A program made the translations under genes and the position numbers. This document shows positions 1 through 7,135 of a DNA stretch of 64,000 nt, piece after piece. The stretch is from Pleurocapsa sp. FMAR1. Lineage in GTDB: Bacteria; Cyanobacteriota; Cyanobacteriia; Cyanobacteriales; Xenococcaceae. Location of the stretch: positions 930,001-994,000 of the forward strand of contig NZ_OY762512.1 of the NCBI RefSeq assembly GCF_963665995.1, written 5' to 3'. Position 1 is the stretch's first letter. Each line of letters begins with the position of its first letter. The notes below the pieces were generated by a model that had not been told where the DNA came from, ran no database searches, and saw only the letters and a program-made list of their open reading frames with translations.

Positions 1-133
1 ATCCCACATCTTTATAAAGTTGGCGATCGCGTATCTTCGCCAAAGCTTCCCCCACTCGGTAAAAAATTTCTAGTCCCTGCTTAACAATGTGTTCGAGTTT
101 ATCTAGGTCTTGTTTATCAAAAAGCTTTAAGCT
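1..133 (-). pseudogene. Partial phage/plasmid-type protein, 5' end lost
   Basis: The minus strand is open from a TAG at 134-136 to the window edge and reads ...LDKLEHIVKQGLEIFYRVG then EALAKIRDRQLYKDVG. This resembles the N-terminal region of small phage and plasmid proteins with the pattern (V/I)GxALxxIRDxxLY. No ATG, GTG or TTG lies upstream of the conserved part; the reading frame instead runs into the AGCTTTAAGCTCTAGGC-type repeat DNA. I infer that the start was lost when the repeat moved in. The C-terminal part lies outside the window. The family match is recalled from pattern and is not certain. Confidence 0.4.
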
Positions 134-413
134 CTAGGCTCTAAGCCTTTTAGTTGACTACCTGCGTAGTAGCTTTAAACTGCACAAAGCAAAGCTTTGA
201 GTCGCGCCTAGCGACGCAAGGCGGCTGTACCAAGCCCTGCGCTTCGTGGGTTTAAGACCCCCTTCAAGCAACCGCTTGGTGGTCTTCAATCAGGCGGGGT
301 TTAATACCTTGTCTGATACAGCCCCAAGAGCGAAGCGCGCTTCGCTCTTGGGGCGTAAGCCCCGTGCTTATAGCTTAAGGCTTAAAGCTTATAGCTGGGG
401 CTTCGCCCCTTTA
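134..413. repeat. Intergenic repeat block with 34-bp perfect palindrome
   Basis: No convincing gene is present. The block is made of short repeats: variants of AGCTTTAAGGC/GCTTATAGC, a GCACAAAGCAAAGCTTTGA segment (182-200) that recurs inverted at 2420-2438, and a perfect palindrome at 321-354 whose arms are GCCCCAAGAGCGAAGCG and its complement. The short open frame here is repeat sequence and has no coding character. The composition resembles intergenic repeats of large-genome cyanobacteria. Confidence 0.7.
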
Positions 414-596
414 TTAACCCAGATAATTCTTTTGCGTAGGTAGTAAATAAAAATCTCCAGACTCGGCTACAACATCAGGAGTACCATCGACTGCATATTG
501 CGATCGCCATTTAGCTTCCGCGCGCTCGGCGGTAAAGTTAGTATCGTAATTGGAGTTGATATTTTTATAAATACCAACTCCAAAACGATCACTCAT
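414..596 (-). CDS. Small hypothetical phage-region protein (60 aa)
   Basis: The ATG at 596 opens a 60-codon frame starting MSDRFGVGIYKN and containing AERAEAKWRSQYAVDG, with a balanced amino-acid composition. The AT-rich DNA around it would tend to give low-complexity frames instead. It lies on the same strand as the phage structural genes, between the repeat block and a broken four-helix-bundle gene. I do not recognise the family. It may be an intact small phage gene or the surviving N-terminus of a larger one, since its end abuts the repeat block. Confidence 0.45.
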   Translation of the reverse strand: MSDRFGVGIYKNINSNYDTNFTAERAEAKWRSQYAVDGTPDVVAESGDFYLLPTQKNYLG

Positions 597-621
597 AACT
601 AGGTAGTGAGTAGTGGGTAAA

Positions 622-1000
622 TTATTTTTCTTTTAGTTTTTTTGTTATTGAAACTAATATTTTTATTATTACTTCTATCTCAGAAAACATCTCGGTAAAT
701 TTAGCTCCAGAAGCTAAATTATTTTCAACAATTAATTCAATCCAATGAACGCGCTATGCCGATTGTTTCATTTGCCTCTTTTAAAGCTATTATATATTTT
801 GATAAAAAGTCTTTGTTTGACTGTGCGAATTCTGCCTCGGAACAATTTGCACCTATTGAAGTACCAAAGCGTAAAAACTGTTTTAATAATATTTTACTTG
901 CGTCATTGTAATGTTTTTTATTTAACTCTGTGTAAGCGTTAATTACTCTGTTAGCAAAATTTCTAGTTCTATTTTAAATTGAAATACTATTATTAATCAT
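622..1000 (-). pseudogene. Four-helix-bundle (S23/IVP/Avd-like) protein, broken
   Basis: Read from an ATG at 1000, the minus strand gives MINNSISI, an in-frame TAA, then NRTRNFANRVINAYTELNKK, later FGTSIGANCSEAEFAQS and SKYIIALKEANET. The frame is lost near 741-763 and resumes in another frame as WIELIVENNLASGAKF to a TAA at 622-624. The pattern SGTSIGANxxEAxxAQSxxDFxxKxxIALKEANETxYW is that of the small four-helix-bundle family (23S rRNA intervening-sequence proteins, structurally related to DGR accessory protein Avd). The ~126-codon span fits a full family member. One stop plus one frameshift or short insertion makes it a pseudogene. Confidence 0.75.
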
Positions 1001-1058
1001 GAAAAAAATTGAACGTCGTAACTCAATTTTACCAGTGGCAAGTAGTATTTTTTGCTAC

Positions 1059-1919
1059 TTACTTTGTCGGTGTTTCAATCGCTAAATCTGTAGTTGGAAT
1101 ATCAGGTTCACCATCAAAATAATAAAAGTTTTGAAACTTAGTTATACAGGCTAACTTGGTTTTATTGCATCCTGCGAGCGCCGTCAAGTTATCGCCTACG
1201 GCAATGTTAAATGGTGCTTGTTCAAACAGGATTATTTGTGAACCGACATAAAAGTCAATATCCAGGTGTACACCATTATTTGCCCCACTGGTAAAATATA
1301 AGCGTCCCCGATCCAAGTGTTTATCAGGTAGTCCACCATTAACTGAAAACACGCGCCGATTAACTACGTTAGTTACAGCTAAAAGGTGCGTGAAGTTGGT
1401 TAAATCTTTGGTACAGACATCATCACCTAGGTGCGCCCTACAGGTCTTACCAGTAGTTGTGCCGACATTATTCTCTAGTAAAGATAAGTTGCTTTTGACT
1501 TTGATTTCGTAACCTAAATTATTGCTCGTAAAATCAGCTAAATATCCCGTGGGTAACTCTATATGCTTGGGGGGATTTAAACTAAAAGAAGAAGGTAAAT
1601 TTGTATAGTCCACAATAAAACGCCGTACTTGAGCCTTGGCATAGATACCACTTTGTAAGTCAACTTTAGATATCACCGCCACATCTAAAATACCTTTTAA
1701 ATTCTGACTGTCCAATCTTTCTAACCCCTCACTTACCTGGTCTGCGGTAGAGTCAAAACCTGTAAAACTTTGGTAAGTTACCCCGCCGATCGCGATCATT
1801 TGGTCAAAACCCGTAAAGCCAAGCTGCGCTCCATCGGTGCGCGTAATTAACCAGCACCAGCAAAGAGTTAGAGTTTTTTTAGTTATCGCACTGGTTGAGA
1901 CAGGATCTAGAATTAGCAT
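1059..1919 (-). CDS. Phage DUF2163/BR0599-family protein (GTA gp12-like)
   Basis: This 286-residue protein matches the DUF2163/phage BR0599 pattern. The N-terminus has an LTLCWCWLITRTDGAQLGFT-type segment (family: tLawCWrItRrDG..lGFTdhD) and a TYQSFTGFD segment. The C-terminus has paired Cys motifs, CRAHLGDDVC near residue 160 and GCNKTKLACITKF near 250, followed by the family-typical FYYFDGEPDIP. The family sits at the tail tip or baseplate hub of GTA-like and siphovirus particles, usually close to the tape measure and an NlpC/P60 protein. Those partners would lie to the left, but that DNA holds repeats and broken genes. The start abuts the stop of the upstream regulator gene. No truncation is evident. 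Confidence 0.8.
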   Translation of the reverse strand: MLILDPVSTSAITKKTLTLCWCWLITRTDGAQLGFTGFDQMIAIGGVTYQSFTGFDSTADQVSEGLERLDSQNLKGILDVAVISKVDLQSGIYAKAQVRRFIVDYTNLPSSFSLNPPKHIELPTGYLADFTSNNLGYEIKVKSNLSLLENNVGTTTGKTCRAHLGDDVCTKDLTNFTHLLAVTNVVNRRVFSVNGGLPDKHLDRGRLYFTSGANNGVHLDIDFYVGSQIILFEQAPFNIAVGDNLTALAGCNKTKLACITKFQNFYYFDGEPDIPTTDLAIETPTK

Positions 1920-2273
1920 TTAGAAGCATGAGGTGCGGTCTGGAGCGTGTGTATGAGGTATGAAGTAATGTTTTTCTTCAAACTTCGCGCCTTCAAACTT
2001 CGTACTTAAAGAGCGAAGCTCTGTCAAAGATTCTGGCAAATTATTAAAACTTTGCTTAGTCGCTACTAAAAATCTACGCATCTGAGCGACAGTCATTGTC
2101 GGTTCAGCCTGTCCTTTTTCCCAGTGCCTAATAGTAGAAACCGCCACCCCTATTCTTCTAGCTAAATTCTCTTGAGACAGTCCTACAGATAGTCTTAATT
2201 TTTTAAACGGGATATCAGTTATTTGAACCTTATCTCTAGCAGGGCGCATATTAACTTTAAGTAAACGCTTCAA
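1920..2273 (-). CDS. XRE-family helix-turn-helix regulator
   Basis: A 117-residue protein with a Cro/C1-type helix-turn-helix at about residues 22-70 (FKKLRLSVGLSQENLARRIG followed by VAVSTIRHWEKGQAEPTM). The C-terminal ~45 residues are not recognised. It resembles short cyanobacterial XRE proteins annotated as antitoxin-like or phage regulators. Its position is odd: it is embedded in a tail-gene string, its stop directly abuts the DUF2163 start, and a block of heptamer repeats lies just upstream. No toxin partner is visible. DNA binding is secure from the motif; the target is unknown. Confidence 0.75.
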   Translation of the reverse strand: MKRLLKVNMRPARDKVQITDIPFKKLRLSVGLSQENLARRIGVAVSTIRHWEKGQAEPTMTVAQMRRFLVATKQSFNNLPESLTELRSLSTKFEGAKFEEKHYFIPHTHAPDRTSCF

Positions 2274-2461
2274 CTAAGTTGGCATTAATTGAGCGATCTT
2301 ACCTGGGGGAAAACTCGTAACCTATAACCTATAACCTATAACTTAAATAGTTAACTTGACTGCTGTTAAATTAACCACAGGGCTATCGCCCAGAGCGCGC
2401 AGATCGTCGTAAGACAACTTCAAAGCTTTGCTTTGTGCGGTTATAGCTTGTAGGTTATAGG
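2274..2461. repeat. Heptamer (AACCTAT)n and inverted repeats
   Basis: This gene-free stretch contains AACCTAT tandem heptamers at about 2319-2342, a related GGTTATAG copy near 2440-2461, and TCAAAGCTTTGCTTTGTGC (2420-2438), an exact inverted copy of 182-200. Short tandem heptamers of this kind are known in cyanobacteria as STRR sequences. The block starts exactly where the short tail gene upstream ends, which suggests insertion or rearrangement. Confidence 0.7.
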
Positions 2462-2563
2462 TTAATCACTTGGGACATCATCCCAAACCCGCACCCGCTC
2501 AAAAGTCGAGATCTCCCCAAGCAGACTGGTTAGCCGATTGATTATTTCCTGCCTAGTTGTCAT
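2462..2563 (-). pseudogene. Truncated phage tail-terminator-like gene (33 codons)
   Basis: The ATG at 2563 overlaps the TGA of the upstream gene (ATGA), the usual sign of translational coupling in phage operons. The product starts MTTRQEIINRLTSLLGEI and ends in VRVWDDVPSD. The N-terminus MTTRxxII..L...L..I plus an RxWDDVP motif resembles ~140-residue phage tail completion/terminator-like proteins, which continue with an EQPALF-type segment. Here the frame stops at TAA 2462-2464, exactly at the edge of a repeat block, and no continuation is seen in the next 190 bp. I infer a gene cut by repeat insertion. Confidence 0.5.
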
Positions 2564-2961
2564 TGGGATTGGGTACTGGGTAGCTTCAATTCAAAATCAG
2601 AGTCGGCAACAGCAAGTTCTTTCCAGTACCCAGGAAAAAATAAGTTAGGTATGATTTTTTTTCCTTTGTTTTGGGCGATCGCTATTTTTATAGTCTCTAA
2701 ATCGTTATTGTCGATTATGCCCGCCTCTCTAAATGGTTTGAGAGCATTGACCAGTTTAACAGTACTAGCTTTTTTGCTAATCGGAAATTCATCGTCGTCT
2801 GGCATTCTTAAGTACCAATACCCACTCACAGGATGCTGTTCTACGGGGCAATAATATCTAGATACGTCATTTGGATCGGGATTAGGTCTTGATAACTGAT
2901 AAAACAAAGCAGAAATTTGATAACCAAACTCCTCAGACAACACAGGGATATTAATCATCAC
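2560..2961 (-). CDS. Hypothetical phage protein (133 aa)
   Basis: A 133-residue soluble protein of unrecognised family, with segments such as YYCPVEQHPVSGYWYLRMPD and IIPNLFFPGYWKELAVADS. Two methionines begin the frame; the first overlaps the TGA of the upstream LamG-like gene (ATGA), so translation is probably coupled. Its own TGA overlaps the ATG of the truncated tail-terminator-like gene. Position between fibre-like and tail genes suggests a minor tail or chaperone role, which is inference only. Confidence 0.65.
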   Translation of the reverse strand: MMINIPVLSEEFGYQISALFYQLSRPNPDPNDVSRYYCPVEQHPVSGYWYLRMPDDDEFPISKKASTVKLVNALKPFREAGIIDNNDLETIKIAIAQNKGKKIIPNLFFPGYWKELAVADSDFELKLPSTQSQ

Positions 2962-3788
2962 AAATAGTAATCAATTAAATTTTGGTTGATATTAGATGTA
3001 GTTAAATTATCTATGACATCTGAAAATATTAATAACTCCGAATAAGTACCTTGCCATCCACGGTCTGGAAAATATCTGTCTTTACTAATTCGATCTGCCA
3101 ACAAATTACCTGTTGTGTTAATTGAAAATACAAATGAGTTTTCAGGTATTTTTGTGTTGGCAGCCACATTAGAATTGTTAAGTTTTATAGTTCCATTTGT
3201 TATAAAAGGAGAACAATATTGTGTGTTAAAAAATACACCAGAACTTCCAGCATGAAAATCATAGTTTGTGTCACTACCCAATAAATAAGCCAAAACTTGG
3301 TTAGCCGTGCTGGAATATTCAAGTTTAAAAAAAAGAGTTCTAATATTACTTATGTCATTAAATTCAAAAGAGTTAGAACCATTGTCATCAAATAATAAAG
3401 CAGGTTTATTACTACTTAAATCAAGTTTGGGTTGATACTGAATATTAGGCTGAATAGCATGATTATTATTATCAGATTGGTCATACCATTTGACGACATA
3501 ACCAGTACTAGCGCCTAAAAAAGCATCAATGCTCTCGCTATCTAAGTATCCGTTCAAAAAGCCAAAATCTTGCTCTAAATTATCGCTCTCACGCCTCAGC
3601 CTAAGACAGAAACCAGTATAAGCCGTGCTTAATTTGCGTATAGAGTACGCAATTGAAGCTATGGGAACTTCATCTAAAAGTAATTTAATAGAATCTGCTA
3701 CGGAATAAACTAAATCATTACCTAAATGTATCTTTTTTATCGTCTCAGAACCTAGACAAAGCTTGTAGTTGTTATTTAGCAAAACCAT
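2958..3788 (-). CDS. Phage tail/fibre protein, arabinofuranosidase B-like lectin fold
   Basis: About 276 residues from the ATG at 3788. An upstream ATG at 3842 would overlap the previous gene, so the downstream start MVLLNNNYKLCLGS is preferred. The middle carries AYSIRKLSTAYTGFCLRLRR, an FGF..GYLD segment, then VVKWYDQSDNNNHAIQ and a QP segment. This is the recurrent signature of the alpha-L-arabinofuranosidase B catalytic/LamG-like (concanavalin-A fold) domain found in phage and bacterial surface proteins. Catalysis is not claimed; in phages such domains often serve receptor recognition. It lies between the upper-fibre-like gene and the 133-residue protein, with a 4-bp overlap downstream. 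Confidence 0.65.
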   Translation of the reverse strand: MVLLNNNYKLCLGSETIKKIHLGNDLVYSVADSIKLLLDEVPIASIAYSIRKLSTAYTGFCLRLRRESDNLEQDFGFLNGYLDSESIDAFLGASTGYVVKWYDQSDNNNHAIQPNIQYQPKLDLSSNKPALLFDDNGSNSFEFNDISNIRTLFFKLEYSSTANQVLAYLLGSDTNYDFHAGSSGVFFNTQYCSPFITNGTIKLNNSNVAANTKIPENSFVFSINTTGNLLADRISKDRYFPDRGWQGTYSELLIFSDVIDNLTTSNINQNLIDYYL

Positions 3789-3810
3789 ACGCGCGAAAAA
3801 CAACTTCCGT

Positions 3811-4095
3811 TTACTCGTTAATAACGTAGAGCGTAGTAGCACTCTTGGGGGTTATGGCATTATAGTCAGCTTGTGTTAAAACAATCACGTCAGTAACGGT
3901 GCTGTTACTAGAGCCAACTTTACCGTTTACGCTCTCAAAAACTATTGGTGTAACCGTCAATTTAGTTCCTTCTAACTTATGCTTGTGTCGCTCAAACTCA
4001 ATATTAGTCAAATCTATTTGTTCTCCTGCGCCATAAACAACGCCTTGCTTAACAATCGTAAAAGCTGTATTTGCTCTAATTGTGTAAATAGCCAT
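3811..4095 (-). CDS. Small phage baseplate/upper-fibre-like protein
   Basis: A 94-residue protein whose C-terminus, VIVLTQADYNAITPKSATTL followed by YVI, matches the (K/V)VVLTQAEYDAL.P...TLYxI motif that recurs in phage baseplate and tail-fibre proteins. The N-terminal half (MAIYTIRANTAFTIVKQG, GAGEQIDLT) resembles short head-tail or decoration proteins. It overlaps the gpFII-like gene by one base (start at 4095) and lies directly before the lectin-fold protein, fitting a place at the head-tail or tail-tip side of the module. Confidence 0.6.
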   Translation of the reverse strand: MAIYTIRANTAFTIVKQGVVYGAGEQIDLTNIEFERHKHKLEGTKLTVTPIVFESVNGKVGSSNSTVTDVIVLTQADYNAITPKSATTLYVINE

Positions 4096-4409
4096 TAAAA
4101 GTCTTCTTTGAGAATTAAATTTGTCAACTTGCCATCTTCAATCGGCTGAATACCTTTAATTAAATAGTTCTTGCCTTTGATAATTAAGCGATCGCCCGAT
4201 CGCAAGTCGTGAACGGAGACGGTTTCTACCAAAAAAGTAATTTGCTTTCCTTCGGACACGCCTTGCCCATTAAATATCGGGTCATAGTTGAGGTCAAGTA
4301 TGCCCGATAGCTCTATTAGGGACGAGTTAGTACTGACCACAGTAGCCAAGGTACTAAATTCGTTGTCTATGAAGATAGACAAGTCTTCAGATTCAGAGAT
4401 CCAGCCCAT
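4095..4409 (-). CDS. Head-tail joining protein, lambda gpFII-like
   Basis: A 104-residue protein aligned by eye to lambda gpFII (head-tail attachment, Phage_attach family). Shared features are NYDPIFNGQGVSEGKQITFL (lambda: FDDPENISYAGQGV...), V.V.DLRSGDRLIIKGKNYLI (lambda: LRRGDTLTIGEENFWV), and a closing DG..LI segment. gpFII forms part of the connector that joins filled heads to tails. The gene order portal, protease/capsid, small proteins, FII is that of lambda. The start overlaps the end of the upstream gene by 17 bp. Confidence 0.7.
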   Translation of the reverse strand: MGWISESEDLSIFIDNEFSTLATVVSTNSSLIELSGILDLNYDPIFNGQGVSEGKQITFLVETVSVHDLRSGDRLIIKGKNYLIKGIQPIEDGKLTNLILKEDF

Positions 4410-4737
4410 TGTTTATTTTCTTTTTGCCGAAGGTTGGACTGAGGGGTTGGGGGACTAGGGGGCTGGGGGGCAAGGGAGCAACAGGGGCAAGCTCCTCCAC
4501 TCCTCTGCTCCCCTGCTCCTCCTCTCCACTGCTCTCCATCTCCTGTTGAGCCTGCCACTCGGCAAACTCAGCAGCCACAGCAGATTCGTTTTTCTCAACA
4601 GGAGCGTCACTTTTTTCTACCTTTTCGCCGTGCAGGGAAGCCTGTTCCTCGCTTAACAATATTTTCTTACCTTCGGGGATGTCCACGCCACAATGATTTA
4701 ACGCGCCAGCCTCTCTGTTTATGTACCAGTTTTTCAT
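4393..4737 (-). CDS. Hypothetical phage protein with in-frame repeat insert
   Basis: A 114-residue protein. The N-terminal 40 residues (NHCGVDIPEGKKILLSEEQA) look like short phage head proteins. The C-terminal part from about residue 70 (EEEQGSRGVEE, then PLPPSPLVPQPLSPT) is encoded by a G/C-skewed run of GGGGAGCAGGGGAGCAG-type sequence at about 4437-4545. That is a common cyanobacterial intergenic repeat, which here stays in frame. It lies between a 69-residue gene and the gpFII-like gene, where lambda has gpFI. A role in head maturation is inference. Confidence 0.55.
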   Translation of the reverse strand: MKNWYINREAGALNHCGVDIPEGKKILLSEEQASLHGEKVEKSDAPVEKNESAVAAEFAEWQAQQEMESSGEEEQGSRGVEELAPVAPLPPSPLVPQPLSPTFGKKKINNGLDL

Positions 4738-4947
4738 TTACTTCTCCTTTTTGACGGTGACTGTAGTAATTTTTGGTTGTCGAGACTGATATTGTTCTTC
4801 AGTCTCAATTAAATGCTGATATTTAATTGCTTCAAATACATCTAATTCAACGGTTTCACCCATTTGAAATATTTGTCTTGACTTTTTGCCGTTGACAATT
4901 TTTTCATGGTGCAATGGCAGCGATCGCACGTAATATTTTGTTTTCAT
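4738..4947 (-). CDS. Hypothetical small phage protein (69 aa)
   Basis: A 69-residue basic protein starting MKTKYYVRSLPLHHEKIVNG and ending in KITTVTVKKEK. No family recognised. The stop abuts the start of the next gene (4737) and the gene begins 12 bp after the capsid stop, so it belongs to the head operon. In lambda-like phages this position is held by small head-stabilising proteins; no sequence support exists for that here. Confidence 0.6.
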   Translation of the reverse strand: MKTKYYVRSLPLHHEKIVNGKKSRQIFQMGETVELDVFEAIKYQHLIETEEQYQSRQPKITTVTVKKEK

Positions 4948-4959
4948 TTTTTGTAGTAT

Positions 4960-7116
4960 TTAAGTATTTATAATGTCGGTTGCCACCACAAAATATTCGC
5001 CTCTCGTTAGATTCAAGTCCAGCATTTGCATAGCGCGAATTGAAATAATCGCTTGGTCAAATTGAGAGTAGGGATTAGCCATGAGGTCTAAACCGCTCCA
5101 GATACCCAAAAGGACATTACTAAAGTCGCCAAAGAAGGCAGCCGATAAATTGCTGGCTGTACCTTTAACTAAATTATTAGGAATTTGATTTGAGCATCTA
5201 GCACGGTAACCAGCAATCATGCCCTCGGCACTGTTGTTGCCCATTTGCCAGATCCAAGTTCCCGCACCCGTATCCTGATTTAGTTTGGTTTGCAGCTTGC
5301 CTCTGGTTCTGGCATTAACTACATAGCCAAACGTGCCTTGATTCATGGCGTTGGTCACAGCTAATTCGCTCTGCATAGCAATCACAGCAGCCCAGTCAAG
5401 CTCACCGCCGTTTGCTCCCAGGACAATACTGTTTACCTCTGGGTGGGAAATAATTCCCAATGGTTCTTCACCAGTACCAGAGCCAAAGCCGATGGTGCGG
5501 TCAATCTCCAAAGCGATCGCGCGCATGATCCGATTGCGAGTTAACTGCTCTAGGTCAATAGAACTTTGGACAGTCATCTCGTAAGTCATCTTAGAAATAA
5601 CGGCAATCTTTTTAGGCGAGAGAGTAATCTTATCGAAAGTTCCCTCGTCTTCGGTGATGGTTTGTCCTTCACCAATCCAGTAGGCATTTTGATAGGTAGC
5701 TTCTCTGGGGATTTCAATGTTGCCTTGCAAATCGCGCAGGTAAGTTACCCCCATCGGTAAAAAAGCCGACATATTATATAGCTGCTCGATAAAGCGATCG
5801 CTAAGTAAGTCAGTGCTAATTAAATTACCAGCAGCAACAGGTACACCTGTTTCATAAGGAGCGCGATGAGACAGTCCGTTGCGGAGGTTCCCTCCGTTAT
5901 AGGAACTGTCGAACCCGTTAGGGTAAGACACTAACTGAGACTGATCTAGGTAAAGCTTGCCCTGTGGGGGCTTGCCTATCCTTTGCTCTAAAGCCCTACT
6001 AACCTCAAGCTCTAGCCCACATTTATCGGCAGGAATCAACCCTGCTGCATAACCTACGGCACGGTTAAAGCTGTAGCTTCTGCGTTCGGGGTCGCTCATG
6101 CCTAGGGGCTTTACCCCTGTTGCCACGGGTTCTTGTTTTTGGACTGTTACTTCATCTAAATATTTAGACCTAGCAGCTTCGATTGATAAACCTGCACCTA
6201 TGCTGTGTTTTGCTAGTTCAGGATTACCGTATTTTTGAGCTAGGGCATAAATCCCCTGTACTCGTTCGCGTTCGGTTTTTATTAAGTCGGTTTCGTTTAT
6301 TTCAATTTCGGGCATACGGGTCGCCTCTTTTATCTCTTGGTCTTCCTTACTTGAACGGGGGAGTGGAGCCGTTTCCTCCCCCCAGTTTTCCCTCGAAGTA
6401 GATACAAAGTAACTTCGACCCACCCCCACACTTTGATCGGCTGGCACGGTAACAATAGAAGTCTCAAAAGGAGTCCATTTCTTAACGCGATAGCGATCGT
6501 AATCATCTGCCGATTCAATCAAAACTAATTCCTTGATTTCGTAGCCAATTGAGACGTTGCGAATAATCCCAGATTTAATACTTTGGTAAATCTTTTCTGC
6601 TAAAGCATGAGTATCAAAGGATATTCTGTTGTAAAGCTTTTCCCCTTCAATCCAGGCGTTTTTGATTACGCCAATATAATCATCTCGATTGTGATTAAAC
6701 AATACATTTGCTCCATCGTTAAAGCGAGATAGGTCAATAGAATCACTGCTATGCTCTAACTCTTCGTAGCCAAACCAGCGCAGGTAAGGCGTACTGCTGC
6801 TTACAGATAGTTCAATGGTTCTTTCTTCTGTTACCTCAGCCTTTTGCAGAGGAATAAATCTAGTTTGGTGCTTATTTATGTGTCTATATAATTTATTAGG
6901 CTCTGGATCTATCGGGAAAAAAGCATCTCCTAGATCTTCCATTAATATATTTTTCATAAAGTGCGATCGCGGTTTTAGCTCATCACAATCTAAAGTTCCC
7001 GAAAGCCAAAACCTAAGCTTATTTTTAGAGGCTTTTCTCCGTTCTTGCCAAAAACCCAAATAAATTGCATCTTTTCCGCCGAAGAGGCTATAAGCCATAC
7101 AGGACAAATAATACAA
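4960..7116 (-). CDS. Prohead protease-HK97-type major capsid fusion
   Basis: A 718-residue protein made of two normally separate phage proteins. Residues ~85-235 are an S78 (HK97-type) prohead protease: NHNRDDYIG near 141 supplies the catalytic His and NVSIGYE near 187 the catalytic Ser. Residues ~430-718 are a HK97-fold major capsid protein (GNIEIPREAT, YWIGEGQTITEDEGTF, FGSGTGEEPLGI, closing RGEYFVV). The acidic, Gln-rich stretch between them probably serves as scaffold/propeptide. The ATG at 7116 gives ~50 unremarkable residues; MKNILMEDLGDAF (ATG near 6957) is an alternative start. A hairpin repeat encoding NGGNLRNG lies in frame at 5878-5898. The gene sits directly downstream of the portal gene. 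Confidence 0.88.
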   Translation of the reverse strand: MYYLSCMAYSLFGGKDAIYLGFWQERRKASKNKLRFWLSGTLDCDELKPRSHFMKNILMEDLGDAFFPIDPEPNKLYRHINKHQTRFIPLQKAEVTEERTIELSVSSSTPYLRWFGYEELEHSSDSIDLSRFNDGANVLFNHNRDDYIGVIKNAWIEGEKLYNRISFDTHALAEKIYQSIKSGIIRNVSIGYEIKELVLIESADDYDRYRVKKWTPFETSIVTVPADQSVGVGRSYFVSTSRENWGEETAPLPRSSKEDQEIKEATRMPEIEINETDLIKTERERVQGIYALAQKYGNPELAKHSIGAGLSIEAARSKYLDEVTVQKQEPVATGVKPLGMSDPERRSYSFNRAVGYAAGLIPADKCGLELEVSRALEQRIGKPPQGKLYLDQSQLVSYPNGFDSSYNGGNLRNGLSHRAPYETGVPVAAGNLISTDLLSDRFIEQLYNMSAFLPMGVTYLRDLQGNIEIPREATYQNAYWIGEGQTITEDEGTFDKITLSPKKIAVISKMTYEMTVQSSIDLEQLTRNRIMRAIALEIDRTIGFGSGTGEEPLGIISHPEVNSIVLGANGGELDWAAVIAMQSELAVTNAMNQGTFGYVVNARTRGKLQTKLNQDTGAGTWIWQMGNNSAEGMIAGYRARCSNQIPNNLVKGTASNLSAAFFGDFSNVLLGIWSGLDLMANPYSQFDQAIISIRAMQMLDLNLTRGEYFVVATDIINT

Positions 7117-7135
7117 GGCGCATAAGCATTTATGC

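Noticed and set aside
246-443. 65-codon plus-strand frame in the left repeat block
   Set aside because: It lies wholly in repeats, including the 34-bp palindrome, and has no coding character.
745-942. 65-codon plus-strand frame
   Set aside because: It is antisense to the four-helix-bundle pseudogene, which has clear homology on the minus strand.
1-1000. Diversity-generating retroelement
   Set aside because: Only a broken Avd-like family member is present; no reverse transcriptase or template/variable repeat pair is visible in the window.
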